Positions 16,572-25,663 of a DNA stretch of 64,000 bases are shown one piece after another. Numbering within the stretch: the first letter of the stretch is position 1; every line of letters starts with the position of its first letter. The notes beneath the pieces are model-generated. The model ran no database searches. It had not been told where the DNA came from and saw only the letters and a list, made by a program, of their open reading frames with translations. Position numbers and translations under genes: made by a program. This DNA comes from CAYJLF01 sp964371055 (lineage in GTDB: Bacteria; Eisenbacteria; RBG-16-71-46; CAIMUX01): the NCBI GenBank assembly GCA_964371055.1, contig CAYJLF010000009.1, forward strand, positions 62,001 through 126,000, written 5' to 3'.

Positions 16572-16877
16572 GTGAGACGGGAAGGGATGAAGCCGATCTC
16601 CGCCGTGCTGCGTGAGTTGCTGCGGCAACCGGCGCTTGCGGAAGGTCTCGCGAACCATGCGGTCTTTCCGCGATGGTCCGAGGTTGTCGGTCCTCACCTG
16701 GCGATCGCCACCAGACCCTTGCGCGTCCAGGGAAAGACGCTCTGGATCTGGGTCGAAAGCTCCGTCCTGCAGCACCAGTTGTCGCTGCTGACGCCGATGA
16801 TCCTGGAGAAGATCCGGGCGGCCGCGCCCGGCACAACGATCGACACGATCCGGTTCACCATGAACCCGGAACCGTGA
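16572..16877 (+). CDS. dciA: DciA-like protein (DUF721), helicase operator/loader
   Basis: 101 residues. Start codon GTG at 16572 gives MRREGMKPISAVLRELLRQP, like FCB-group DUF721 proteins; an ATG at 16587 is an alternative. Family pattern: FPRWSEVVGPHLAIATRPLR, then GKTLWIWVESSVLQHQLSLL. The fold is KH-like. DciA promotes loading of replicative helicase DnaB in bacteria that lack DnaC or DnaI. It lies 43 bases after dnaN and 10 before gyrB, where some genomes carry recF, so it belongs to a replication operon. Confidence 0.85.
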   Translation: MRREGMKPISAVLRELLRQPALAEGLANHAVFPRWSEVVGPHLAIATRPLRVQGKTLWIWVESSVLQHQLSLLTPMILEKIRAAAPGTTIDTIRFTMNPEP

Positions 16878-16887
16878 GAAGGAACGA

Positions 16888-18804
16888 ATGAACACCGAAC
16901 AGCCGCGCCCGGGGAACGGATACGACTCGAGCCAGATCCAGGTCCTCAAAGGCCTGGAGGGGGTTCGCAAGCGCCCCAGCATGTACATCGGCAGCACGGG
17001 GCCGCGGGGCCTCCACCACCTCGTCTATGAAGTCGTGGACAACGCGATCGACGAGGCGCTCGCCGGATTCTGTACCCGCGTGGAGGTCACGCTCGGCGCG
17101 GACGGATCGTGCAGCGTTCTGGACGACGGGCGCGGGATTCCGGTCGACATCCATCCGGAGCAGGGCCGGCCCGGGGTCGAGGTCGTGATGACGCTCCTCC
17201 ATGCCGGCGGCAAGTTCGACCGATCCTCCTACAAGGTCTCCGGCGGACTGCACGGCGTCGGTGTCAGCGTGGTGAACGCGCTGTCGGAATGGCTGGTCGT
17301 CGAAGTCCACCAGGGAGGTCGGATCCACCGCCAGCGTTACGAGCGCGGGGACGTGATCACGAACCTGGAAGTCGTGGCATCGACCGCTCATACGGGTACC
17401 CGCGTCACCTTCAAGCCGGATCCCACGATTTTCACGGAGACGGTCGATTTCTCCTACGAGACGATTCTCCACCGGCTGCGCGAACTGGCGTTCCTGAACC
17501 GCGGGCTCTACATCAGCGTGCGCGACGAGCGGGACGACAAAGAGCAGGTGTTCCAGTTCGAAGGGGGGCTGGAGTCCTTCGTCCACTTCCTCAATGAAGG
17601 AAAGACGGTCCTGCACAAGGATCCGATCTACATCGTCAAGGAGCGCGAGGGCGTGGCGATCGAACTGGCCCTCCAGTACACCGATTCGTACAACGAGACG
17701 CTTCTCTCCTACGTGAACAACATCCCCACGACCGAGGGAGGGACGCACCTCGTCGGGTTCAAGCAGGCGATGACGCGCGTGCTGAACAACTACGGCGACA
17801 AGAGTGGCGTCCTCAAGGGGGACAGCCTGGCCGGCGACGATGTGCGGGAGGGTCTGACCTCGGTCTTGAGCGTGAAGCTCGTCGACCCGCAGTTCGAGGG
17901 CCAGACGAAGACCAAACTGGGCAACAGCGAGGTCACGGGGATCGTGGCTTCGGTGATCGGGGAGTTTCTCGCCTACTACCTCGAGGAGAACCCCGCGATC
18001 GGCCGCAAGGTGGTCGAGAAGTGCATCCAGGCGCAGCGCGCGCGGGAAGCCGCCCGTAAGGCCAAGGAGCTGGCGCGGCGGAAGGGAGTCCTGGACGGCG
18101 GCGGGCTGCCCGGAAAGCTGGCCGACTGCAGCGAGAGCGATCCGGCGATCTGCGAACTCTACCTGGTGGAGGGAGACTCGGCGGGGGGCAGCGCCAAGAT
18201 GGCGCGGAACCGCAATTTTCAGGCGATCCTGCCGTTGCGGGGAAAGATCCTCAATGTCGAAAAGGCGCGGCTGGACAAAGCGCTGGCGAACGAAGAGATC
18301 CGGACGATGATCACCGCGATCGGATCGGGATTCGGGGACGATGATTTCGACCTGGCGAAGCTTCGCTACCACCGGATCATCATCATGACCGACGCCGACG
18401 TGGACGGAGCGCACATCCGCACCCTGCTCCTGACCTTCTTCTACCGCTTCATGAAGCCGCTGGTCGAAGGCGGGCACATCTTCATCGCCCAGCCTCCCCT
18501 CTTTCGGATCAAGAAGGGGAAGGTGATCGAGTACGTGTACAACGAGGCGGAGCGGGACGTCCGACTGGAGGCGATCGGACGACAGGGGGTTCACCTCCAG
18601 CGGTACAAGGGATTGGGCGAGATGAACCCCGATCAGCTCTGGGAAACGACCATGGATCCCTCACGGCGAACCCTGCTGCAGGTCTCGCTGGAGGATGCCG
18701 CCGAGGCTGAACGGGTCTTCTCGGTCTTGATGGGAGACCAGGTGGAACCCAGGCGGCAGTTCATCGAGGAGAACGCGCACTTCGTCCGCAACCTCGACAT
18801 CTGA
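16888..18804 (+). CDS. gyrB: DNA gyrase subunit B
   Basis: 638 residues, the standard short-form length. The N-terminal GHKL ATPase has GLEGVRKRPSMYIGSTGPRG, EVVDNAIDEALAGF and DDGRGIPVDIHPEQGRPGVE. The transducer segment contains the switch lysine region QTKTKLGNSEV. The TOPRIM domain has EGDSAGGSAKMARNR, ILNVEKARLDK and DADVDGAHIRTLLLTFFYRF. The C-terminus QRYKGLGEMNPDQLWETTMD and FIEENAHFVRNLDI closes the type IIA core. The start ATG follows AAGGAACGA. It pairs with gyrA 49 bases downstream. Confidence 0.98.
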   Translation: MNTEQPRPGNGYDSSQIQVLKGLEGVRKRPSMYIGSTGPRGLHHLVYEVVDNAIDEALAGFCTRVEVTLGADGSCSVLDDGRGIPVDIHPEQGRPGVEVVMTLLHAGGKFDRSSYKVSGGLHGVGVSVVNALSEWLVVEVHQGGRIHRQRYERGDVITNLEVVASTAHTGTRVTFKPDPTIFTETVDFSYETILHRLRELAFLNRGLYISVRDERDDKEQVFQFEGGLESFVHFLNEGKTVLHKDPIYIVKEREGVAIELALQYTDSYNETLLSYVNNIPTTEGGTHLVGFKQAMTRVLNNYGDKSGVLKGDSLAGDDVREGLTSVLSVKLVDPQFEGQTKTKLGNSEVTGIVASVIGEFLAYYLEENPAIGRKVVEKCIQAQRAREAARKAKELARRKGVLDGGGLPGKLADCSESDPAICELYLVEGDSAGGSAKMARNRNFQAILPLRGKILNVEKARLDKALANEEIRTMITAIGSGFGDDDFDLAKLRYHRIIIMTDADVDGAHIRTLLLTFFYRFMKPLVEGGHIFIAQPPLFRIKKGKVIEYVYNEAERDVRLEAIGRQGVHLQRYKGLGEMNPDQLWETTMDPSRRTLLQVSLEDAAEAERVFSVLMGDQVEPRRQFIEENAHFVRNLDI

Positions 18805-18853
18805 GGCCCAGGCGGACCAGGCCCCGCCGGCGGGATAACCGACAGGAAGCAGG

Positions 18854-21511
18854 ATGGACCAGGAGCAGAACGAACCGCAGAAAGTCGTCCCCGTCCTCAT
18901 CGAAGACGAGATGAGGTCGTCGTACATCGATTACGCGATGAGCGTCATCGTGTCGCGCGCTCTGCCCGACGCCCGGGACGGGCTGAAGCCGGTGCAGAGG
19001 CGGATCCTCGTGGCGATGAACGATCTCTCGCTCTACCACGACCGGCCCTACCGCAAGTCGGCCAAGATCAGCGGAGACGTGACCGGTAACTACCACCCGC
19101 ACGGCACGACGGCGGTCTACGACACGCTGGTCCGGCTGGTGCAGGACTTCTCGCTGCGCTACCCGCTGATCGAAGGCCAGGGGAACTTCGGCTCGATCGA
19201 CGGTGACAGCGCGGCGGCCGAGCGGTACACCGAGGCGCGCCTGAACGAGGTCGCGGAGGAACTGCTGCGGGATCTGGAGAAGGAAACGGTCGACTATCGG
19301 CCGAACTACGACGAAACGCGCGAAGAGCCGACCGTCCTGCCGGGCAACGTTCCGAACCTCGTGGTCAACGGGGCGTCCGGGATCGCCGTCGGGATGGCGA
19401 CCAACATCCCCCCCCATAACCTGGGTGAGACCGTGGCGGCGTTGATCTGCCTGATCGACGACCCCACCGCCGACGTCGATGAGCTGATGCGCCACCTGCC
19501 GGGTCCCGACTTTCCGACCGGTGGGATCATCCGGGGCCGGCGCGGCATCCGTGACGCCTACACCACCGGGCGGGGCCTGCTGTCGGTTCGCGCGCGCGCG
19601 GAGATCGACACGCTGAAGAGCGGTCAGGACGTGATCCTCGTGACCGAGATTCCCTACCAGGTGAACAAGGCCGCGATGATCGAGCGGATCGCGGAGCTGG
19701 TGAAATCGGGGCACATCACCGGGATCAGCGATATCCGCGACGAGTCCGATCGGGACGGCATGCGGGTCGTCATTCTGCTGAAGCGCGACGCGCAGGCCTC
19801 GATCGTGCTCAATCAGCTCTACAAGCACACGCAGATGCAGACGACGTTCGGGGTGAACCTTCTCGCTCTGAAGGACAACCGGCCCGTCGTGTTCGACCTC
19901 AAGGGTCTGCTCGAGGCCTATCTGCAGCACCGGTTCGAGGTCATCGTCCGCCGGTCGAAGTTCGAACTGAGCCAGGCCGAGGCGCGGGCGCACATCCTCG
20001 AGGGTCTCCGCCGGGCGCTCGACGAGCTGGACGCGGTCATCACCCTGATCCGGGCGAGTGTCGATGTCGAGGCGGCGCGCACCGGGCTGATGGAGCAGTT
20101 CGGCCTGTCGGAGCGGCAGGCGGACGCGATCCTGGAGATGCGCCTGCAGCGTCTGACGGGGCTGGAACGAAAGAAGATCGACGACGAGTATGCGGCGGTG
20201 CGGGCGCGGATCGCGGAGCTGACGGAAATTCTGGGCGACCCGCGGCGCGTCTACGGGATCATTCGATCCGATCTGGAGTCGCTGCAGGAACGCTTCGGCG
20301 ACAAGCGACGGACCGAGATCTCGATGGAGGAGAACGACGCCAGCTTCGACATCGAGGACTTGATACCCGAGGAGGAGATGGTCATCACCATCACGCACTC
20401 GGGCTACATCAAGCGAACCTCGCCGCGGCTCTACCGGAGCCAGGGCCGGGGCGGGCGAGGGCTGCGAGGCGCGGAGACGAAGGAGGACGACTTCGTCGAG
20501 CATCTCTTCGTCGCCTCGACGCACTCCTACCTGCTGCTGTTCACCGACCACGGACGCGCCTACTGGCTGAAGGTGCACACGATCCCGGAGGGCGGACGTA
20601 CGGCCCGCGGCCGGTCGATCCTGAACCTGATCGGCGCGCAGAAGGACGAGAGGATCACGGCCTATGTGCCGACGCGGGAGTTCCCGGAAGACCGGTTCCT
20701 GCTGCTGGCCACCCGGCGGGGCGTGATCAAGAAGATCCGGCTGTCGCGGTTCAGCCGGCCGCGACGCAAGGGGATCGTCGCGATGGAGCTTCGGGAGGGA
20801 GATGCGCTCATCGGGGCGCGGCTGGCCGAACCGGGGTGCGAAGTGATCATCGCGACCCGGCGGGGCCGGGCGATCCGGTTCCCGGAAACCGATGCCCGCC
20901 CCATGGGCCGCAATGCCGCGGGGGTGAGGGGCGTGAAGCTCGCCGGCCCGGACGACGCCGCGATCGGGATGGTCGTCGTGCGGGATCGTTCGGAAGATCT
21001 GCTCGTCGTGACGGAGCGGGGCTTCGGCAAGCGGAGCCGCCTGGACGACTACCGGGTGACGCGCCGCGGCGGCCAGGGTGTCCTGACCGTCCGAACGTCC
21101 GCCCGGAACGGCCGCATGGTGACGATCATGGCGGTCAACAACAACGATGAGCTGATGGTCATGAGCTCGATCGGCAAGGTGATCCGGCTGAGGGTCAGGG
21201 ATGTGTCGGTCCTGGGCCGTGCCACCCAGGGCGTCAAGCTGATCCAGCTCGAGGATGAAGAGGTCGTGATCGACATCACGCGCCTGGCGCGCGAGGTCCC
21301 GGTTTCGAACGGGATGTTGACGGCCGGGATCGAACCCGACGGGGAGGCTGCGGTGACGGAAACCGCCGTGCCGACGGTCGGGACGGAGGCCGACGAGATC
21401 GAAGCCCCGGAGGATTTCGAGGGAGACGTCGGAGACGAGAATGAGGACGAGGATGAGGAAGACGACGAAGGCGACGTCGAGGACGATCCGGATGACGAGG
21501 AGACGAAGTAA
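18854..21511 (+). CDS. gyrA: DNA gyrase subunit A
   Basis: 885 residues. The breakage-reunion domain has the catalytic tyrosine at Y125 (AAAERYTEARL). The quinolone pocket reads GNYHPHGTTAVYD: the positions matching E. coli D82 and S83 are both Thr (T85, T86), while the position matching D87 is Asp (D90). A canonical GyrA box, QGRGGRG, begins at residue 530, which separates gyrase from ParC. The C-terminal beta-pinwheel has six blades, and the final 40 residues are strongly acidic (DENEDEDEEDDEGDVEDD), as in gyrases whose tails tune wrapping. The enzyme introduces negative supercoils with GyrB. Confidence 0.98.
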   Translation: MDQEQNEPQKVVPVLIEDEMRSSYIDYAMSVIVSRALPDARDGLKPVQRRILVAMNDLSLYHDRPYRKSAKISGDVTGNYHPHGTTAVYDTLVRLVQDFSLRYPLIEGQGNFGSIDGDSAAAERYTEARLNEVAEELLRDLEKETVDYRPNYDETREEPTVLPGNVPNLVVNGASGIAVGMATNIPPHNLGETVAALICLIDDPTADVDELMRHLPGPDFPTGGIIRGRRGIRDAYTTGRGLLSVRARAEIDTLKSGQDVILVTEIPYQVNKAAMIERIAELVKSGHITGISDIRDESDRDGMRVVILLKRDAQASIVLNQLYKHTQMQTTFGVNLLALKDNRPVVFDLKGLLEAYLQHRFEVIVRRSKFELSQAEARAHILEGLRRALDELDAVITLIRASVDVEAARTGLMEQFGLSERQADAILEMRLQRLTGLERKKIDDEYAAVRARIAELTEILGDPRRVYGIIRSDLESLQERFGDKRRTEISMEENDASFDIEDLIPEEEMVITITHSGYIKRTSPRLYRSQGRGGRGLRGAETKEDDFVEHLFVASTHSYLLLFTDHGRAYWLKVHTIPEGGRTARGRSILNLIGAQKDERITAYVPTREFPEDRFLLLATRRGVIKKIRLSRFSRPRRKGIVAMELREGDALIGARLAEPGCEVIIATRRGRAIRFPETDARPMGRNAAGVRGVKLAGPDDAAIGMVVVRDRSEDLLVVTERGFGKRSRLDDYRVTRRGGQGVLTVRTSARNGRMVTIMAVNNNDELMVMSSIGKVIRLRVRDVSVLGRATQGVKLIQLEDEEVVIDITRLAREVPVSNGMLTAGIEPDGEAAVTETAVPTVGTEADEIEAPEDFEGDVGDENEDEDEEDDEGDVEDDPDDEETK

Positions 21512-21532
21512 CAGAGGGGGATACGAGTTCCG

Positions 21533-24500
21533 ATGTTCTCTCCGGTCAACTTGAAACAAGACTTCATCGAGCTGGAGCACCGGGTCCTCGATTTCTGGCG
21601 CGAGGCGGGAATCTTCGACCGGCTGCAACACCGCAACGCCGGCCGGACGCCCTGGTCGTTCATCGACGGCCCGATCACGGCGAACAACCCGATGGGCGTG
21701 CATCATGCCTGGGGCCGGACGTACAAGGACGTCTTCCAGCGCTACAAGGCGATGCTGGGATACGACCAGCGCTGGCAGAACGGCTTCGACTGCCAGGGAC
21801 TCTGGCTTGAGGTTGAGACCGAGAGGGATCTGGGTTTCAACAGCAAGCGCGACATCGAGAATTACGGACTGGACAGATTCTCCCGGGCCTGCCGTTCCCG
21901 GGTGGACAAGTTCAGCGGGGTGATGACCGCCCAGTCGACGCGCCTGGGACAGTGGATGCGATGGGACGACTCGTACTACACGATGTCGGACACCAATATC
22001 GAGTACATCTGGCACTTCCTCGGCGTCTGCCATGATCGGGGCTGGCTCTACCGGGGCCACAAGGCGATGCCGTGGTGCACCCGCTGTGGGACGTCGCTCT
22101 CCCAGCACGAACTGGCGGACGGATACGAGGAAGTGGCTGACAACTCGGTCTTCGTCCGGTTTCCCCTGCACGGGCGCGAAGGGGAGTCACTGCTGGTCTG
22201 GACCACGACCCCCTGGACTCTGACCTCGAACGTGGCGGCAGCGGTCAATCCGGAGCTCGACTACGTGAGGGTGAGACACGAAGGCCGGATCCTCTACCTC
22301 AGCGCGGGCACCTATCCCGCGGTCTTCAAGAAGGGGGGGGAGGTCCTCGGTACGGTCAAAGGCGCCGAGATGATCGGCTGGACCTACGACGGACCGTTCG
22401 ATGACCTGCCGGTCGCGCGCGGGGTGGGCCACCGGGTGATCCCCTGGTACGAGGTCGGAGAGACCGAAGGGACCGGCATTGTCCACATCGCGCCCGGCTG
22501 CGGGGCGGAGGACAACGACCTGGGCAAGCAGCACCAGTTGCCGGTGATCGCGCCGCTCGATGGCTACGGCAGCTACGTCGACGGCTTCGGCTGGCTGACC
22601 GGGATGAACGTGCACGCCGTGGAGAAGCCGATCCTGGAGGACCTGAAGAAGAAGGGGATCTTCTTCCGGCAGGAGACGTACCGGCATCGCTACCCGTTCT
22701 GCTGGCGCTGCAAGGAGAAGCTGGTCTTCAGGGTCGAGGACGAGTGGTTCATCGCGAGCGAGGAGATCCGGCCGCTGATGAAGGCCGCAGCCGAGACCGT
22801 GCGCTGGGTCCCCGAGTCGGTCGGCAAGCGGACGCAGGACTGGTATAACAACATGGGAGACTGGTGCATCTCCCGGAAGCGCTACTGGGGGCTGCCGCTG
22901 CCGTTCTACTGGTGCCCGGACGGCCACCTGACGATGATTCGCAGCCGGGCGGAGCTGCGGGAGCGCGCGGTCGACCCGGCGATCGTGGACGGCCTGCCGG
23001 AATTGCATCGACCCTGGATCGACGAAGTCAGGATCCGGTGCGCCGAGTGCGGGAAGCCGGCCGAGCGGATTCTGGACGTCGGAGACTGCTGGCTGGATGC
23101 CGGGATCGTCGCCTTCTCGACCATGGAGTACTTCGAGGACCGCTCCTACTGGGAGAAGTGGTTCCCCGCCGAAGTCGTGATCGAGATGCGCGAGCAGGTC
23201 CGACTCTGGTTCTACGCGATGATGTTCACCTCCGTGACGCTGGAGGGGCGGGCGCCGTACAAGGCGGTCTTCTCGTACGAAAAGGTCTTCGACGAGAAGG
23301 GCAAGCCGATGCACAAGTCGACCGGCAACGCCATCTGGTTCGACGAAGCGGTCGAGAAGATGGGCGCGGACGTCATGCGCTGGCTCTACTGCGCCTTCAA
23401 CCCGAACAACAACCTCCGGTTCGGGTACCACGTGGCGGACGAACTGCGCAAGCGGCTGATCACCCTTTGGAATGTCTACGGATTCTTCGTGACCTATGCC
23501 CAGATCGACGGCTTCGATCCCGCGGAGGCGGCCGTCGAGGAGACACTCGGCCAAAGCCCCAACCCGCTCGACCGATGGATCCTCTCCGATCTCTACCGGA
23601 CACTCGAGTTGGTGCAGCGTGGATTCGAGGAGTACGACGCCGCCTCCTCGGTCCGAGCGGCAGACGAGTTCCTCGAAGCGTTGTCGACCTGGTACCTGCG
23701 TCGCTCCCGCCGGCGTTTCTGGAAGTCGACGGCCGACGAGGACAAGCGGTTCGCCTACCGCACCCTCTTCCACGTGTTGGAGACGTTCGCGGAGATGCTG
23801 GCTCCGGTGGTCCCCTTCCTGGCGGAGGAGATCTACCGCAACCTGACCGGAACGCTGAGGGAGAAGCACCGGGGCGTGATGCTGGGAGCAGGGGTCGCGC
23901 CCGCGGCCCCCGACGGCATCGCACCGGACGGGCCCGAGTATGAAGTGTGGCCACAGAGCGTCCACCTGCGACGGTGGCCGGCGATCCGCCGCGACCTGAT
24001 CGATGGTGCGCTGAACGAGCGGATGGAAAGGGTGCTGTCGTCCGTCAGTCTTGGACGCGCGGCGCGAGAGAAGGTGCAACTCAAGGTGCGCCAACCACTT
24101 GCCCGGATGTGGGTCGTGGCGCTCGACGGTCGGGATCTGGGCTTCGACGATGACCTGCTGGGACAGATCGCCGCGGAGTTGAACGTCAAGACGGTGGAGG
24201 CGGGCGCCCGGGCCGACGATCTCGTCACGCGCGAGCTCAAGCTCAACTTCGCCGCCCTGGGCCAGAAGCTCGGTCCGGCCATGAAGGATGTGAGCAAGGC
24301 GGCGAAGGAAGGAGCCTGGCGGCAGGGGGCCGACGGGACGCTGGAGGTCGCCGGGCAGACTCTCGAGCCGGGTGAGTACGACCTGCAGTTTGTCGGACGC
24401 GAGGGGCTGGCCGCCGCATCGGATCGCGAGGTTCTGGTCGTGATCGATACCGTCGTGACGGAAGAGCTTCGCCGGGAAGGGTACGCCCGCGAGTTCATCC

Positions 24501-24733
24501 GCGCCGTCCAGGATCTGCGCAAGGCCGCCGGGTACAAAGTCGAGGATCGCATCACGGTCCACTGGCAATCCGACGACCCGCGTGCGGCGGCGATGTTCGA
24601 GGCGTTTGGTGGATACATCGCCGGGGAGACCCTGGCGACGTCGGTCCATTCCGGGCGGACGGAGTCGGTGGATGCCTCTGGTGAGGTGGAGATCGAGAAG
24701 GGATGCGGACTCTGGGTCGGCGTAAAGCGATAA
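21533..24733 (+). CDS. ileS: Isoleucyl-tRNA synthetase with swapped GVHH signature motif
   Basis: 1066 residues, class I aminoacyl-tRNA synthetase of the IleRS2 (archaeal/eukaryotic-like) layout. The HIGH motif should read HxGH, but residues 55-58 are GVHH (PMGVHHAWG), with first and third positions exchanged. KMSKS is also unusual: GKPMHKSTGN at 590-599, with Pro replacing the first Lys. The editing domain is present (LLVWTTTPWTLTSN, GTGIVHIAPGCGAEDNDLG). Cysteine pairs CTRCGTS, CWRCKEK and CAECGKP may bind zinc. The anticodon domain (NPNNNLRFGYHVADELRKRL) and a DUF5915-type C-terminus (KLNFAALGQKLG) follow. It lies 21 bases after gyrA. Confidence 0.92.
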   Translation: MFSPVNLKQDFIELEHRVLDFWREAGIFDRLQHRNAGRTPWSFIDGPITANNPMGVHHAWGRTYKDVFQRYKAMLGYDQRWQNGFDCQGLWLEVETERDLGFNSKRDIENYGLDRFSRACRSRVDKFSGVMTAQSTRLGQWMRWDDSYYTMSDTNIEYIWHFLGVCHDRGWLYRGHKAMPWCTRCGTSLSQHELADGYEEVADNSVFVRFPLHGREGESLLVWTTTPWTLTSNVAAAVNPELDYVRVRHEGRILYLSAGTYPAVFKKGGEVLGTVKGAEMIGWTYDGPFDDLPVARGVGHRVIPWYEVGETEGTGIVHIAPGCGAEDNDLGKQHQLPVIAPLDGYGSYVDGFGWLTGMNVHAVEKPILEDLKKKGIFFRQETYRHRYPFCWRCKEKLVFRVEDEWFIASEEIRPLMKAAAETVRWVPESVGKRTQDWYNNMGDWCISRKRYWGLPLPFYWCPDGHLTMIRSRAELRERAVDPAIVDGLPELHRPWIDEVRIRCAECGKPAERILDVGDCWLDAGIVAFSTMEYFEDRSYWEKWFPAEVVIEMREQVRLWFYAMMFTSVTLEGRAPYKAVFSYEKVFDEKGKPMHKSTGNAIWFDEAVEKMGADVMRWLYCAFNPNNNLRFGYHVADELRKRLITLWNVYGFFVTYAQIDGFDPAEAAVEETLGQSPNPLDRWILSDLYRTLELVQRGFEEYDAASSVRAADEFLEALSTWYLRRSRRRFWKSTADEDKRFAYRTLFHVLETFAEMLAPVVPFLAEEIYRNLTGTLREKHRGVMLGAGVAPAAPDGIAPDGPEYEVWPQSVHLRRWPAIRRDLIDGALNERMERVLSSVSLGRAAREKVQLKVRQPLARMWVVALDGRDLGFDDDLLGQIAAELNVKTVEAGARADDLVTRELKLNFAALGQKLGPAMKDVSKAAKEGAWRQGADGTLEVAGQTLEPGEYDLQFVGREGLAAASDREVLVVIDTVVTEELRREGYAREFIRAVQDLRKAAGYKVEDRITVHWQSDDPRAAAMFEAFGGYIAGETLATSVHSGRTESVDASGEVEIEKGCGLWVGVKR

Positions 24734-24748
24734 CGCCCGGATGACCGC

Positions 24749-25663
24749 ATGAGAGGGTCATTCCAGGAAGACGCGGCCCTGAGCGGTCGGCTCTTCGACC
24801 TGCTCGACCAGGTCTTCCCGGGCATTCGACAGGGCGCGAGCGAGGTTCGGCGCCTGGGGGCGGCATGGGAGTCGGTCTCGGTCCCGTTCATCGAACGGGA
24901 GGGGGACAAGGTCGTTGCCCACGTCGGCCTGATCGAACTTCCTCTCGTCCTGCAGGGCGCGCCGGCCGTGGTGGGAACCGTCCATGCCGTCGCGACCGAT
25001 CCCGAGCGACGGGGACGCGGGCTGTTCCGGCGTCTGATGGAAGAGACCCTGGCGTGGGCGGCTGATCACTACGATACCCTGGTCCTGACGACCGATCACC
25101 CCGAGTACTATCAGGCCTTCGGGTTCCGGCATCTGCCGGAGCATCGTTTCCGGGTGCCGCGTCCGGCGAGTTCCCCGGCTGCGCCCGAGGAGCTTTGGGC
25201 TTCGTGGCGTCAGCTTGATCTCCACGATCCCGTCGACATCGCGCTCCTGAATCGCCTGCTGGAACATCGCCAGCCGGTCTCCCGGCGCGTGGGGGTCGGC
25301 CCGGAGAAGGCGGTCTTCTTCTTCAACGAAGGACGGCGGCCGTTGCGGTACGCAGAGGATCTCGACGTAGTCCTCTGCGCGGAGGCGGAGGGCGCCACGC
25401 TCAAGCTCTTCGACATCGTCGGGGCGCGCGTTCCTTCACTGGACGAACTGTGGGCGCGGATTCCGGCGACGACCGACGAGCTGATCCTCCATTTCGCGCC
25501 GGATCTCGTTGCCCCGGACGTTGTCGCCCCGAACCCGGTCGCCCCGGATGTTGGGGCGGAAGCCTATCTCCTCGACCACGATGGACCGTCGTACCTTCTG
25601 GCGCGCGGCCCGTTCGCCGCCGAGAGGGAGCCTTTCACCCTCCCCCGATCGGCACGGACATGA
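24749..25663 (+). CDS. GNAT family N-acetyltransferase
   Basis: 304 residues. The acetyl-CoA binding motif A lies at about 78-95 (TVHAVATDPERRGRGLFRRL), followed by TLVLTTDHPEYYQAFGFRHL, the usual motif B/C region. The rest (about 150-300) resembles an extra C-terminal domain of unknown substrate, ending in an imperfect VAPDVVAPNPVAPDV repeat. The substrate cannot be predicted. Its stop overlaps the start of the next gene (ATGA at 25660), so it is coupled to the amino-acid transporter downstream. Confidence 0.85.
   Translation: MRGSFQEDAALSGRLFDLLDQVFPGIRQGASEVRRLGAAWESVSVPFIEREGDKVVAHVGLIELPLVLQGAPAVVGTVHAVATDPERRGRGLFRRLMEETLAWAADHYDTLVLTTDHPEYYQAFGFRHLPEHRFRVPRPASSPAAPEELWASWRQLDLHDPVDIALLNRLLEHRQPVSRRVGVGPEKAVFFFNEGRRPLRYAEDLDVVLCAEAEGATLKLFDIVGARVPSLDELWARIPATTDELILHFAPDLVAPDVVAPNPVAPDVGAEAYLLDHDGPSYLLARGPFAAEREPFTLPRSART

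Noticed and set aside
16855..18594. 579-codon frame antisense to gyrB
   Set aside because: Same reason: shadow of a well-supported gene.
18761..22171. 1136-codon open frame antisense to gyrA and ileS
   Set aside because: It has no domain character, is rich in Arg, Asp, His and Pro, and mirrors the codon bias of two certain genes on the other strand; typical high-GC shadow.
22187..24649. 820-codon frame antisense to ileS
   Set aside because: Low-complexity Arg/Pro/Asp composition and full overlap with ileS.
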